Shown here piece after piece: positions 1 to 13,185 of a stretch of 64,000 bases of DNA. The notes below the pieces were generated by a model. It searched no databases, had not been told where the DNA came from, and saw nothing but the letters and a program-made list of their open reading frames with translations. The DNA comes from Neocallimastix lanati (nom. inval.) (Eukaryota; Neocallimastigomycota; Neocallimastigomycetes; Neocallimastigales; Neocallimastigaceae): the NCBI GenBank assembly GCA_016946835.1, contig JACVTC010000010.1:499501-563500 (forward strand). The letters run 5' to 3'. Numbering within the stretch: the first letter of the stretch is position 1; each line of letters begins with the position of its first letter. The position numbers and the translations under genes are program-made.

Positions 1-6
1 TCTACT

Positions 7-1071
7 ATGAGTACTTATGCTTTATCTCGAGATCTAAGCATTCCTCCTATTGCTGGTATCTGCGCAGCCTTACAGATTAAATCTTTTGCAAAATGGAGTA
101 AATCAAACTGTATTATAAAAAAGGATCTTATTAAATCTATTCCCAAAATGCATCATTATTCCTGTACTAAAGAATCAAGAACACTGTATAAAAAAATCAA
201 AAAATATAAATGTGAAAAATATGACGATATTTTAGAACGTTACTGGAAATCAGTTGCCAAATTTCAAGGTATTAAAGGTCAAAATTACGATTGTAATAAG
301 TTCTCAAACAATAAAGCTTTAATTATGCATAGCTTAAAATATCCCCAACTCAACTTAGGGTTTTCATGGATTATACGTTTACGATGTGGTTATAAATACA
401 ATACTACTATTGCTATCAGAATAGGTAGAGTTTCAGAAGATTGTTCCAAGTCTTGCCCCTGTTGTGGCGAAGATAAACAATCTTTTGAACATTGGATTTT
501 TAAATGCGATGCTCTTGCATCTTTTAGATGGAATTCTTTAAATTTCATCGATGATCTCTATGTTTTATTCCTTAGGAAGATTAGAGCGTTTAATCCTATT
601 TCTTCCTATGACTCTATTTCTAATTTTGAAGATTATATCAATCATTATATATATTTGTTCCTTCTTGGTGGGACTTTAGTTTTAAATGAGCTACATTTCG
701 ATAGTGGGGAACAGAGACAATTAAATGAACTACTTTTCAAAGGTTCATCTGAGTCACCTGTTCCAAAAATTGTGGGCTTGGCGGAATTCTTAACAAGTGC
801 AATACCTATCATAAGTAGTTCGTTTGAGCTATTATTTGATAGGTATTGCAAAATACCAAACTTATCCAAGAGCGTCGACGTCGTACTGATAAGGCATAAT
901 GATAATACAGGATCGTCATCTATTTCTACGAAGGATGAATCTTGCCCTAGTAGTTCAATAAATGATGAATCCGGGGAGAGTTTAGTGGACACCACACTAT
1001 CTATTTTAAAGATGTTACTTCTAGGTTTTATTTCTTTTTTATTTGTTAGGAAGGGAAAAATTCCCGCATAG
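7..1071 (+). CDS. LINE (non-LTR retrotransposon) ORF2, C-terminal part, cut by the window edge
   Basis: The 354-codon reading frame is open from the window edge, so its start is not a real N-terminus; the gene begins upstream. Around residues 150-175 it has the Cys/His motif found after the reverse transcriptase in many LINE ORF2 proteins (CPCC, nine residues, H, four residues, C, then an aromatic-rich stretch). That motif is thought to bind nucleic acid. The last about 130 residues end with a Ser-rich stretch and a hydrophobic segment. Decayed relatives of the C-terminal block (aromatic-rich LGG, DSGE, GxAEFL) recur at 26880-27120, confirming a repeated family. Neither RT nor endonuclease is in view. 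A poly(A) tail follows at 1231-1249. The frame has no internal stops, so this may be a recent copy. Confidence 0.75.
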   Translation: MSTYALSRDLSIPPIAGICAALQIKSFAKWSKSNCIIKKDLIKSIPKMHHYSCTKESRTLYKKIKKYKCEKYDDILERYWKSVAKFQGIKGQNYDCNKFSNNKALIMHSLKYPQLNLGFSWIIRLRCGYKYNTTIAIRIGRVSEDCSKSCPCCGEDKQSFEHWIFKCDALASFRWNSLNFIDDLYVLFLRKIRAFNPISSYDSISNFEDYINHYIYLFLLGGTLVLNELHFDSGEQRQLNELLFKGSSESPVPKIVGLAEFLTSAIPIISSSFELLFDRYCKIPNLSKSVDVVLIRHNDNTGSSSISTKDESCPSSSINDESGESLVDTTLSILKMLLLGFISFLFVRKGKIPA

Positions 1072-1249
1072 TACAACTTGCCGAAATACATAGTATTTTC
1101 GAGTTTTTTTATTTTTTTATTTTTTAATTTTTTTATTTTTAATTTCAAATGTACTTTTCACCTACATGTATTTTTTAAAATAAAATTAATAAAGTTAATA
1201 AAGTTTTGGAAGTGTATTCTCTTCCCTGTCTAAAAAAAAAAAAAAAAAA
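1072..1249 (+). mobile_element. 3' UTR and poly(A) tail of the LINE copy
   Basis: Non-coding tail of the LINE above: a T-rich stretch, two AATAAAG-like signals near 1186-1202, the terminal motif TTCCCTGTCTA, then a run of about 18 A. A poly(A) end directly after a LINE ORF is the usual product of target-primed reverse transcription. Confidence 0.65.
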
Positions 1250-1449
1250 TCTGTGATGAATATTATGATAAAATAGTTAACATATTAATTTTTAAACTTA
1301 CAAATTTACTTTATATGCTTATTCAATTATTAAAATAAAATAAATTGCTTTGTTCTTTTTTTTTTTTTTTAAATTTTGATATCCAGTAATATGAACAGTT
1401 TTTCTAAGTCCATTGAGGGTTGATAGAAAAGAACCTATATCAGGTGTAA

Positions 1450-2660
1450 TAATTACAGTTTTCTATAATTCTGATGATAATAGATAAATATCTTTTCTTA
1501 AATGGCTACTAGTACAAAGAAAGAAAAATTTGGATTATAGGAAAACTATTGAAAGTGAACCTGATGTTTTATACTGCTTTAAACTGGATATATGGTAATA
1601 TTAGAGTTGTTATAATTAATAGTATCATGTAGTTTCTACCTATTATCATTGTAATAAATTTATTTTATCTTTTACTTAAAAATTATTTTGTGTATGTAAT
1701 TATACTCATTTAGTTTATTTAATGACATATAGTCTATGGAATCACTCAAAGTGTTCTTTAGGTAATATTTATATTTCCTCTGTGAAACACTCATTATATG
1801 TTCGATATACATTCTCTGAAGTTTTCACATGGCTTCAGAACCATACTTATCATCCATCTATTCTTCTTGGAAACTTTAACATGAGTATCGCTGATTTACA
1901 AGACAAGTTAATAAATAGTACCCTTTGGTAATTGTTTTGTTCTTTAAATTAATAAATTCACCTATTTCATGGACTAGAGGTAGATATCCGGCTTACTTAT
2001 TTTGTTAACTTTTCTTCTTTATCGAATTATAAACCGCTCTTAGTTTATTGCAAAGAAAACTATCATAGATGAATCATCTTTGTTACTAAAAAAATTTTAG
2101 TTAGGTAGGATAAATATAGATGTCTTGAATTCAAGAATGAAATTGGTGATCACAATAAATTTGATTTTCTTAGTGAGGGATTGTGAAATGAAGAATTTTC
2201 AAATTATAAAGTTAAAAAGTTCATTAACACTATTAATTCCATTGTTAAGGATCTATCGATTACATCATCAACGGAACTCAGAAAAAAGCGATATTTACTG
2301 ATAACGATGATTCAGAAGAATTTAGTGAAAATAATAGTAATAGTTCATCTGACTTTAAATGTTTCAAAGTCTTAATCAATAATTCTTGGAATGGTGATTT
2401 TCTAATATCATGGAATAATGCATCGATAATTTCTATACATAAAAAGGGAGATCCATGAGATTGATAGTTATTACAATCTCATGGATCTCTCATTATTAAT
2501 AGTTTAAAAATTATAGCTAAAATCATCGCTAATAGAAACTCTAAATATGGAATTGAAAAAGAATTTATTAGATCGGAACAATTTTGATTTCGTAATCGAG
2601 AAAAGTATACAAGTCTTTACACTTCATTAAGAATTATATGTCAGAGACGTAAATTTGAAA
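1450..2660 (+). pseudogene. Decayed LINE: endonuclease and N-terminal RT remnants
   Basis: Many stops and frameshifts, but conceptual translation in several frames recovers family landmarks in order. At 1722-1931 an open stretch of 69 codons contains ILLGNFN, the LINE apurinic-type endonuclease signature (usually GDFN; here the D is N). The following sequence resembles the end of that domain. At 2385-2640 the RT entry region is recognisable: SWN.D, an IHKKGD block, then a match to the usual ISLINS...KI block, followed by EQ and F.FRN. The catalytic RT core is missing. It is probably the same family as the LINE copies at 7-1249 and 25839-27300, but the fragments do not overlap enough to prove it. 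Non-functional. Confidence 0.7.
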
Positions 2661-2815
2661 TAAATGCAAGTAAGTCAGGCTAGCAGGGCCAATGCCTCTT
2701 AAAGGGAAGACCATAATTTCTTTAAGATTATCAATTCAAACCCTAATCAGGAATAAGAATTCTCTTAAAACAGAAATCGTATAATCTGGAGGTGAGGTTC
2801 GTCGCATATTGACTT
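2661..2815. other. Unassigned GC-richer patch downstream of the LINE relic
   Basis: About 150 bp of near-average base composition in otherwise A+T-saturated DNA. It has no open frame and no recognisable RNA. It may be a further transposon fragment. Confidence 0.3.
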
Positions 2816-2997
2816 ATTTCTGAATTAATTTATATACTTTATTTTGAATATTACTTTTATTTCATATTACTATTTAAAAAATTATTATGTTCAATTTGAA
2901 CAAATAATATTTTTTTATTAATTTTATGTTTTTTTAAAAAAAAAAAAAATACATATAATTAATATATGAATATAGTTAAAGTTCACAATTATTACGG

Positions 2998-3040
<43 letters not shown>

Positions 3041-3312
3041 CATTTTTATTAAGACTTTCATAATTTTTTCAATCTGTTTTAACGATATAAATTAAAAGCA
3101 TCCATAATTTTTCATATCCTTAATTCATCTATCTATGAATAATGTTCAAAAAATAGAAACCAATAAATGGAATTAAAAAAAAAAATAATAATAATAAATA
3201 TAGCCTATAGAAAACTTTAAAATCAAAAAGATCATATTTAGAGTATTAAAAAAAAATTTATTCGTTGTTTCCATACAAAAAAAAAAATAAATAAATACTA
3301 TATTAAATACAG

Positions 3313-3348
<36 letters not shown>

Positions 3349-3525
3349 AATAATAATATTAAATTCAATATTTATAAATAATTTCAATTTTATCTTGAAT
3401 AAGTACTTAAAATTTTATTATTTATTTAAAATATATAATTTTTTTTTAATTTATTTATAATAATGAAAAAAATATAAAAATAACTAAAATAATATTAATA
3501 CAAACTTATTTATATATATATATAT

Positions 3526-3556
<31 letters not shown>

Positions 3557-4655
3557 TTTGGTTGTTTATTTATTTATTTATTTATTTATTTATTTGGTTA
3601 TTTGTTTATTTATTTATTTATTTATTTGGTTGTTTATTTATTTGTTTATAATATTTTATTTAATATAAAATAATTTATATTTTTAAATTACAGAATATTA
3701 AATATTAGTTTATAATAAACGAATTATTTATAGAAAAAAAAATTAAAATAATAAAAATTAGGGTTTATCTATATTGAATAAAAAAAAAAAAGGTAAATAT
3801 TAAAATTTATATAAAAATAAAAAATATAAAAAAATAAGAATTAAATCAAAAACAATAAACAACAAAAAGTAAATATTTCAATTATGTAAAGAGTATAATT
3901 TTTAAGTAGAATGTATAATATAAATTTTATTATTTTCTATATATTAATATTCCAATTTTTTCATTATTTTATAATTTATATTGTATTATAGAAAAAAAAA
4001 AAAAAAAAAAAAAGGTTAAGAAATAAATGTTATTTTATTTTTTAAATTGAAATCTATTATTCATTTAAAAAGTAAGTAATTTTATTAAATTTTATGTAAT
4101 GTGATGTTGTTATAAAATATTTTTATATTGAAATTAAAATAAATAATATGTTATAAATAATAAGAAAATTTAAAAGTTAACCTTTTAAAGACATTTCATA
4201 ACAAATATTTTTGGACAATAAATCTACTAAACTTAAAATTGAATGTCCAAAAATAAACTAGAACTAATAATTTATATATAATTCATTTTATTTTAATTTT
4301 TTTTTTTTTTTTAAAAAAAAAAAGGAAGTAATATAATTTTAAATTCTAACTCTCATTTTTATTTTTATTTTTATTCTTATTTTATTTTTTTTTAATCTTT
4401 AGTGAAATAATTATTTTATATAGCCTAAATATTGATAAAATTAAATAAAAAATTTAATAAAATTCAAAAAAAAAAAAAAAAAAAAAGAAAGATAATAATA
4501 ATAATAATAAGATAAAATAAAAATAGAAAGAAAAAGAAAAAGAAACAAAAAGAAAAGAAAAAATAATTAGTAGATAATTTATATATTGTTATTATTAATC
4601 ATTGGAAATTTAATTTAAATAAATCCTCAAAAAGGAAAATATTTTAACGAAAATA

Positions 4656-4686
<31 letters not shown>

Positions 4687-4865
4687 CATTGAAAAATAAA
4701 AATTTATATAAATAATAAATTAATAATTAAAATAAAAATTAATTTAAATTAGAATTAAATTAAAAAAAATAATACAAATAAGTTTTATTAAAATATAAGT
4801 CAATTTGAAATATTAAAAAAATTATATATAAAATATTAAAATTTAAAGAAAAAAAATAATCAAAA
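2816..4865. other. A+T-rich intergenic region, simple repeats only
   Basis: No coding signal on either strand. It holds A runs of 20-40 (near 3001, 3313, 3992, 4467), a (TTTA)n array with GGTTG interruptions at about 3525-3650, and short (AAT)n tracts near 4494 and 4658. The SNARE promoter must lie at the right end, but I see no distinctive element. Confidence 0.6.
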
Positions 4866-5904
4866 ATGTCTTTTGCTGATCTTGAAAAAGGATTTAATTT
4901 TACTCGTGGAAGTAGCATTGTTCCACCAATTCATACCTCCAATCAAAGTAATTTCAAAATAATATAATAATATAAATTTCAATATAATAATAATAATTAT
5001 GAAATAATACATTTATTAAAACTTTATTAAAATTTGTTTTATGGAAATCAATTAGATAATTCTGAATTTATTATGATAAATAATAGAATATCCGGAAATA
5101 TATTTAAAGCATCAAATAACATAACTGCAATTCAACGAATGGTACAAAATGATTCTATTAGAAATCCAAAAATTAGAGAACAACAGTAAATATCTTCACG
5201 ATATTGATTATTTTTAAAATTAAATAAATCAATAAATAAATACCTATAATATATCTAAAACAAATCCTATTTTAATATTATAATAGACATAAATTAACTG
5301 AAGAAGTTAGACAACTTTCAAAAGATATTAATGCTGATTTAAAATTATTAAATTCAAAAAATTCTTCAGATTTTGAAGAAGCTAGTCAAGTATGTTTTTT
5401 ATATAAAAATAATAGTAAAAAAAAAAAAAAAAAAGTATTATTAAAAATAAAATGTTACTTATTATAAGTTACTAAATATTTTTCTTAAATTATGTGAATA
5501 TTAGAAACAAAAAGATATGATATATAAAAAACTTTCAAAGGACTTTGAATCAGTATTAAAGCGTTTTCAAGAAGTATCAAAAATCTCAGCTCAAAAAAAT
5601 TCAGAAATAGTAAAACGTGCTAAACAACAACAATCTTTGTAATTATTATTTTTTTTTTTTTTAAATCAAAATATTATTGACAATTTTTCTAATAAAAATA
5701 TATTATTATTTTTATTATTTATTTTAAATCAAATAATACCAATAATTTTTCTAATAATAAAATATTATTATTATTATTATAGAATGGAAGAAGAAGAACC
5801 AAATGAAAATGAACCTCTCCTTGGTAAACAAAAGTAAATATTTATAATAAAGTTATTTCAAAATATTTTATTTTATTAATTCAAATTTATTAATCTAATA
5901 AGCA

Positions 5905-5935
<31 letters not shown>

Positions 5936-6347
5936 TAATAAATAAAATTAAATAATATATATTTAAATAAAATCTAATTAACAATAAATATGTAATAATA
6001 AAAAAAAAAAAAAAAATAGTCAAATTCAAATTCAGATTGTAGAAAATGAATTAAATTATAATGAATCTCTAATTAATGAAAGAGAAAATGAATTAAAAGA
6101 TATTGAGCGTTCAATGATTGAAATTAATGAAATATTCCGTGATCTAGGAACTATGGTTAATGATCAACAATATCTTTTAGATAATATAGAATCTAATGTA
6201 ATTGACGTGTCAACCAACATTGATAATGCTAATTCAGAACTTCGTATTGCAAGTAATCATCAAAAAAAGGCAAGACAGAAGATGTTTTATTTAATTCTTA
6301 TTGCACTTCTTGTCGGATTAATATTATTAATAGCAACTATATCATAA
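4866..6347 (+). CDS. PEP12: Qa-SNARE, Pep12/syntaxin-like, six exons
   Basis: Predicted exons: 4866-4947, 5056-5185, 5287-5389, 5505-5638, 5783-5833 and 6020-6347. All junctions are GT-AG and the phases close to give 275 residues. Introns are 101-186 nt and nearly pure A/T. The protein starts MSFADLE, typical of endosomal/vacuolar Pep12 and SYP2 syntaxins. A helical N-terminal region (Habc-like) occupies about residues 60-140, followed by an acidic linker. A 60-residue SNARE motif (REnELkdIE, IFRDLGTMV, zero-layer Q in NDQQ, DNIESNV) comes next. The protein ends in a C-terminal transmembrane anchor rich in L and I. Such t-SNAREs drive vesicle fusion at endosomes or the vacuole. Length matches the family. 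The Pep12 subtype is inferred from the N-terminus; the Qa class is firm. Confidence 0.88.
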
Positions 6348-7303
6348 AATTATATAATAAATAAAATAAAATTTCATCCTTATCTTGACATAATATATTA
6401 AAATATTATCTTTTTCTTATTAATTATAATATTATATATATAGTTTTTTTAAAAATTCAAATTTTTAATTATGAATATAGTAATTATTATTATATAGTAA
6501 AATAATAAATAAAATAATAGTAAACTATATCAAAGACAAATAATTTAATATCAAAAATTAATAAAATAAAATAATGCGAATAACATATTATATATATATA
6601 TAGTTTAATAATAAAAATATTATAATTATAATAATAATAATTGTTTAATATGAATTTATCAGATATTTAATAAAAAAAAATATTATATATAAAAATTTGA
6701 ATATTAAACAATTATGTTTTTGATTTTATAAAAGTGATATTGTTTTATAAATTTTGGTTTATTGTATATATATATATATATTTAGTAATATATTTAGTAA
6801 TATAAAGTAAGAGAATTATTTATTATCATTATCTACACATTATTTAAATAAAAATTTATTATAGCATAATTTTTTTTTTTTTTAATCAAATACTTTTTTC
6901 TTTTTTTTTTATTCTTTTTTCTTTTTTTATATATGTATAATTAATTTTTTAGATTTTCTTTTTTTTTTATTCTTTTTTCTTTTTTTATATATGTATAATT
7001 AATTTTTTAGATTATATTAAAGTTTTTTTTTTTTTTTTAATTAATATATTTAAAATCATTTATAATTAAAAATTTTATAGTATTTTACCAAATAATTTAT
7101 TCTTGATATTTATTCGACTTATTAAAAAAAAAAAAAAAATGAATAAATATCAGCTGTTTTTCATATATATAAATTAATTATTTCTTCATCAAAATAGCGT
7201 CTATCTTTTACTTATAATTTCATATCACAAATAATACCTTATATTAAATAATAGTCAATTATTTAGTCCAAATATTTAAAAATAAGCAATATTATTATTT
7301 TTT

Positions 7304-7341
<38 letters not shown>

Positions 7342-7396
7342 TGTTATTTATATGATATTAATTAATATGAGTATTAAATCTCATAAAATGTATCAG

Positions 7397-7432
<36 letters not shown>

Positions 7433-7465
7433 ATATATATATATTTATTAATTAAGTAATAAATA
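6348..7465. other. A+T-rich intergenic region
   Basis: No gene seen. It contains a direct duplication of a T-rich block (about 6900-6956 and 6957-7015, sharing ATATATGTATAATTAATT) and poly(A) runs near 7320 and 7400. Confidence 0.5.
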
Positions 7466-7630
7466 TAAATGTCCCTTCCAAAGATGCTCATTTGAATAAA
7501 TCATTAGAGGAACGTCATATTCTTTTAGCCTTACCCAAGGATTGGATTTCAATAACAATATACTATCATAAATGCCTATTACCCTATTTATTCATTATTT
7601 CCCTGTCTAAAAAAAAAAAAAAAAAAAGTT
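7466..7630 (+). mobile_element. Possible 5'-truncated LINE 3' end with poly(A)
   Basis: A 160-bp island of more balanced composition ends in TTTCCCTGTCTA followed by about 18 A. This is the same terminal motif and tail as the LINE 3' end at 1221-1249. Short, 5'-truncated tails are the usual debris of LINE activity. Only the end motif is shared, so family membership is tentative. Confidence 0.45.
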
Positions 7631-7821
7631 TTTTTTTCTTTTTGAATTCTTATCTATTTGAATTTGCTTTAAATAACACCTCTTTTTCTAAATCATTTTT
7701 ATGCACGTTTTGACTTTAAGCCATATAATCTTTAATTATCTTTAATTATTATTGAATTATTTTAGTAAAAAAATTATTTTGTTTTAAAAACTAAATTTTT
7801 AAATATTCATTAATTTATATC

Positions 7822-7854
<33 letters not shown>

Positions 7855-10326
7855 TCTATATCTATATATTTATAGATTTATATATTAGTATTTATATATA
7901 TATATTAATTTATTCATTTATTTATTTATAAAAGGTTAAAAAAAAGACAGTTAATAATAGATTTTAAAATTTTAAATTTTCTAAAATTAGGTACAATTAA
8001 ATAAAATTTATTAGTTATAAAAAAATATATATATATATATGAATCATGCATATTAAAATGTGGCGTATTTTGTATGTGGCTTGTTTTTAATAATTAAATA
8101 AATAATAATTAAATAAATAATTATTAAATAAATAATAAATATTTTTTTTTATATATTTAATTTATTAATATTCAATTATAAAAATAATTTTTTATAATAC
8201 TTTTTTAATAGAATATATTATTATTTCTTTTGAAATAATTATTTAATGATATTTAATTGAAAAAATATATTATTATTTCTTTTAAAATAATAATTATTTA
8301 TATATTTATTTATGATTGTAAATAGAACATTTTAAAAATGTATGGCTTTATTTAATTAAATTTTATACGTCACATTGCGAAATGCACGATTCCCTATATA
8401 TATATATATAATTAAATAATAATAACTTTTAAAAATAACTTTTAGATATATTTATAAAAAAAATGAAAAAAATTTAAAAATAAAATAAAATAAAATAAGG
8501 TAAATGAGTAAAAGATAATAAATGATTTAATAATTTTTAAATTACCCTCAAAGGATTGTAAATTATAAGAAAAGATAATGATAATAAAATCTATTAAATT
8601 ACTAATTAATAATAAATTATTAGATTTATAGTGTACAAATGTTAATAAATATTAATTATAATATAAAATTGGTTAAAGTAATCATATAATAAATTATAAT
8701 TCATACATAATTGGTTAATGTAATAACAAAGATGATACGATGATAATAAAAAAATTTTTTTTTGATAATACAATTTTTAATAATTTTTTTATTTCTTATT
8801 TCTTATTTCTAATTATTATTATTATTATTATTATTATAATTTGGTATTATCTCACCTATAATAAAGTATATACTTTTTTTTTTATTTGAAAAATAAGAAG
8901 TATCATTTGATATTATCTCATCGATAAAAAAGTATATACTTTTTTTTTTTTATTTGAAACATAAAAAGTATATTAATTACTACTTTTAAATTAGAAAATT
9001 GTCCATTATATTTATTCTTGTGCCAGATACATTAAAATGTAAAATTATAAATTTTAATATAGACATTAATTAAAATATTTAGCAATCAAAATAAAAATTA
9101 ACATATATGAAACTAATTTTATAATTTAATACGTATAATTTATTTAAATATTTAAATATATATATATATATATATTTTTTTAATATTATTCTTTCTATAA
9201 TTTTTCAAATAAGTCAATAATATATTATTAAATAATTGATAATCACTATTCAAGAATTTTTGGAGATTTTTTTTAATAATACATAATAAATAATAAATTT
9301 TATTTATCATTTAAATTTAAATTAATCATTTCATAATTTTATAATTTTTTTTTTTTCAAAAAATGTATTAATTTGAAAATATATTTACTATATCTACATT
9401 AAATAATAACTGTAATATTTTTTCTTGTTCTTTAAGTATTTGTTATTAATATTACTATTTTCATATTAATCATATTTTTATTACATTTGTTGCATTCTAA
9501 ATTTCTAAATTTCTTTATGAAATCGATAATACATATAATGTATATAAATTTTAAAAAAAAGAAATATAATAAAGGTAATTATTTATTAATTATAAAAAAA
9601 ATAAATATAATAAGAATAAATTTAAAAAATAATAATAATAATTTTTAATAAATATTTATTATATTAAAAAGTTTAAAAGTTTAAATAAATTTTGAATTTA
9701 CATTAATATATACTTAATAAATTATTAGTTAATAATTAATTTATGCATGCAATTAATTAATTTATATTTAATTTATTTATTGGTTTTTAATTATTTTGTA
9801 TGTAATGAATTGTAAATATAATTTATACTTTTTTATTGTTGAAATTTAAACTATTTATATTAAAATATTTATCAATTTATATTATCAACTAAATTTATTT
9901 TGGGGTACATTTTTTATTTTTATTATTATCATTATTTTTATTTTAATGATAATAACAATAAAAATAGAGTAATTTTTTTTTTTTTTTTTTTTTTTAATTT
10001 TTATTATTATTTTTTAATCATTATTATTACCATTATTATTAATAATAAAAATAATACTATTACTTGTAATTATATTATTATTATTAATAAATATAATATT
10101 ATTTCTTTTAATTATTATTAATATATTTTTTTTCATTAAAATTTTATTTTATTATTGTTTTTAATAAATAATTTTATAATTTTTTTATTTTTTGTTATAT
10201 ATAGTTATATAAAATTAATTATTTATTATTAATATTTTTATTATTAAATATTTATTATTATTGATATTATTGTTACTATATATATCATTTATTTATCTAT
10301 TCATCTCTCTATTATTTATTTAATTA

Positions 10327-10598
<272 letters not shown>

Positions 10599-11606
10599 AA
10601 CATTTAAATATTAAACAATAAATTTTCAAAAAGAATATTAAAATCTTTCTCAATTGGTTTTCAAAATTCAATATATTAAAATATTATTAAATTTAACAAT
10701 GCTTTAAAAATTATTATTATTAAAAATTAAATAAAACAATATTTAGTAGTTTTTATTATTACTAAATTATCTTTTATTATTATTATTATTATTATTATTT
10801 TTAATAACTATTTAATCTATATATTAATCATTAAAAACATTCCATAAATTTTAATTATAATATTTACAAATAAATATTAATATTATAAATACATTTTATA
10901 TATTTCAAAGATATTACTATGCTATTTTCTTACAAATTTTTTTATAATATATATTTTTTATCAATTATAATAAAATAATGATTCTATTTTGTGCTTTTCT
11001 TTCATGTAATTAAAAATTAGTAAGAAAAAATTAGAAAAAATATATTTAAAAAAAAAAGTAGATATAAAAATTAAAAGATTTATTTAAAAACATATTAATA
11101 TATCAAAAGGTTTATCATGAATTAATTTTATATATTAATACCATATATTTGTAAATATGATTTTTTTACCATAACCATATAAAGGATAACAATAATTAAA
11201 TGTAATTATTTTTTAATCAATTCTTTTTTTTTAATTAATTTTAAATGAAATTAATATTTACTTTTTTTTTTTTTAAGAAATTATTAATTAATTAAATGGT
11301 TAATTTTTTTTTATTGTATTATTTTTTTATCCATTAAATGATACTTAAATTACTATTTATAATTTATATCAACAGTTTATGAAAAATAAAAAATATATAT
11401 ATATATATATATACAAATATATGAATAATAATAGTAATATTAACTATTATAATAACTATTATAATAATATATAATAAAAACTAATTTAACATTTATATTA
11501 ATCTTGTTTAAATTGTCCCAATAATTTATTCAATCCCCCAATTATAATTCTATATATTATATCTTTTATCTTTTATTGAATCAATATACTTAGCATATTA
11601 TTAATA

Positions 11607-11965
11607 TTTAATCATGAATATTTATTATGGTTTAAACTTGATTTTATTAACAATAATTTTTTATTTAATCATGAATATTTATTATGGTTTAAACTTGATT
11701 TTATTAACAATAATTTTTTATAATAAATATTATTTTCAATAAAATCATAATATTTATTGTAAAAAATTATTGTTAATAAAATCGATTTTAAACCATAAGA
11801 ATAATTAATAGCTAAAACTAAAATATTGTAAAAAATTATTGTTAATAAAATCGATTTTAAACCATAAGAATAATTAATAGCTAAAACTAAAATATTGTAA
11901 AAAATTATTGTTAATAAAATCGATTTTAAACCATAAGAATAATTAATAGCTAAAACTAAAATATT
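11607..11965. repeat. Tandem repeats arranged as opposing inverted arms
   Basis: The left side has two copies of a 57-bp unit (c positions 11613 and 11670). The right side has three copies of a 69-bp unit (11759, 11828, 11897). The core of the left unit (GGTTTAAAC...AATAATTTTTTA) is the reverse complement of the right-unit core, apart from about 3 bases. The block is therefore both tandem and palindromic. Confidence 0.8.
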
Positions 11966-12424
11966 TATTTAAACATTTTGAAGTATTTATAAATTTCTAA
12001 TATTTTATTTTCTTTTTTTTTTTTTTTAATATAAATATATGTATATTAATTATGGTAAGTAAATTTTCTTTTAACATATTAATATAACATAATAATTAAA
12101 TATCATCCACTGATTGAGAAGACTATTGAATATATGTAATATTTATAAATATTTATTTATTTATATTTTATTTTATTTTATTTTATTTTAATTTTAATTT
12201 GATTTCCTTATGAATATAAGAATATAAGGTAATAATATATATATTAAATTAATTAAAATGAAACCACTTTATTAAACTCAATATTATTGTTTATTGTGTA
12301 ACACTAGTAAATAAATATTGACCAATTAATTTAAATTAAAATGAATTGTTGTTTACTTTTTTACCTAATGTTTACCTAATATATATTATTTTACCAAATT
12401 GTATAATTTAAGTTTTATATTATG

Positions 12425-12428
<4 letters not shown>

Positions 12429-12514
<86 letters not shown>

Positions 12515-12546
12515 TATTATTATCATTATTATTATTATTATTAATA
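12429..12546. repeat. (ATT)n microsatellite
   Basis: About 118 bp of ATT repeat with ATC variants. Confidence 0.9.
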
Positions 12547-12968
12547 AGAAAAAAAAAAAAGCATTTAATAAAACTTATTAATAGAAACAATTTATTTTAA
12601 AATAACAGTGTTTATTAATTTTTTTAAATATTAATAGAAACAATTTATTTTAAAATAACAGTGTTTATTAATTTTTTTAAATCTTATACATAAAAATTAA
12701 TTCTCTTTTATAATATATAATAAAGTTTTTATATAAATTATTAATAATTAATGGGGAAATTTTTAAAATGTATAAATATGGCAAAATTTTCTTTTTTTTT
12801 TTTAAATTGAAGTTATAATATTCTATTTTTTTTTTATTAATTATTTAAATATTTATTAATATAAATTATTAAGAATATTAAATAACAAATTTTCTATTTT
12901 ATTTTTTATTTTTATACAAAATATATAAATTGAAAGTAATTTGAAATTACAAAATTTTGTATATAAAT

Positions 12969-13020
12969 ATTCTTTTTGGTAATAAATAATAAAAGTATAT
13001 ATTTAATTATCAAAAAGAAT
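12969..13020. promoter_or_regulatory. Inverted repeat upstream of xylanase 1
   Basis: Arms of 15 bp (ATTCTTTTTGGTAAT at 12969 and ATTATCAAAAAGAAT at 13006) with one mismatch and a 22-bp spacer, 166-217 bp before the start codon. It could be a dimeric regulator site or chance in A/T-rich DNA. Confidence 0.3.
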
Positions 13021-13185
13021 AAAATAGAATACATAAAAATTTTAGAAAAAAAAAACATTTAAATAATAAGAATAAAATAGGTTAAAGAAATAAAATTTTA
13101 ATAAAAAATAAGTAATAAGAAGTTAATTATAAAAAATCTATTAAATTTTTCAAAAAAAAAAAAAAAAAAAAAAAAAAATAAAAAA

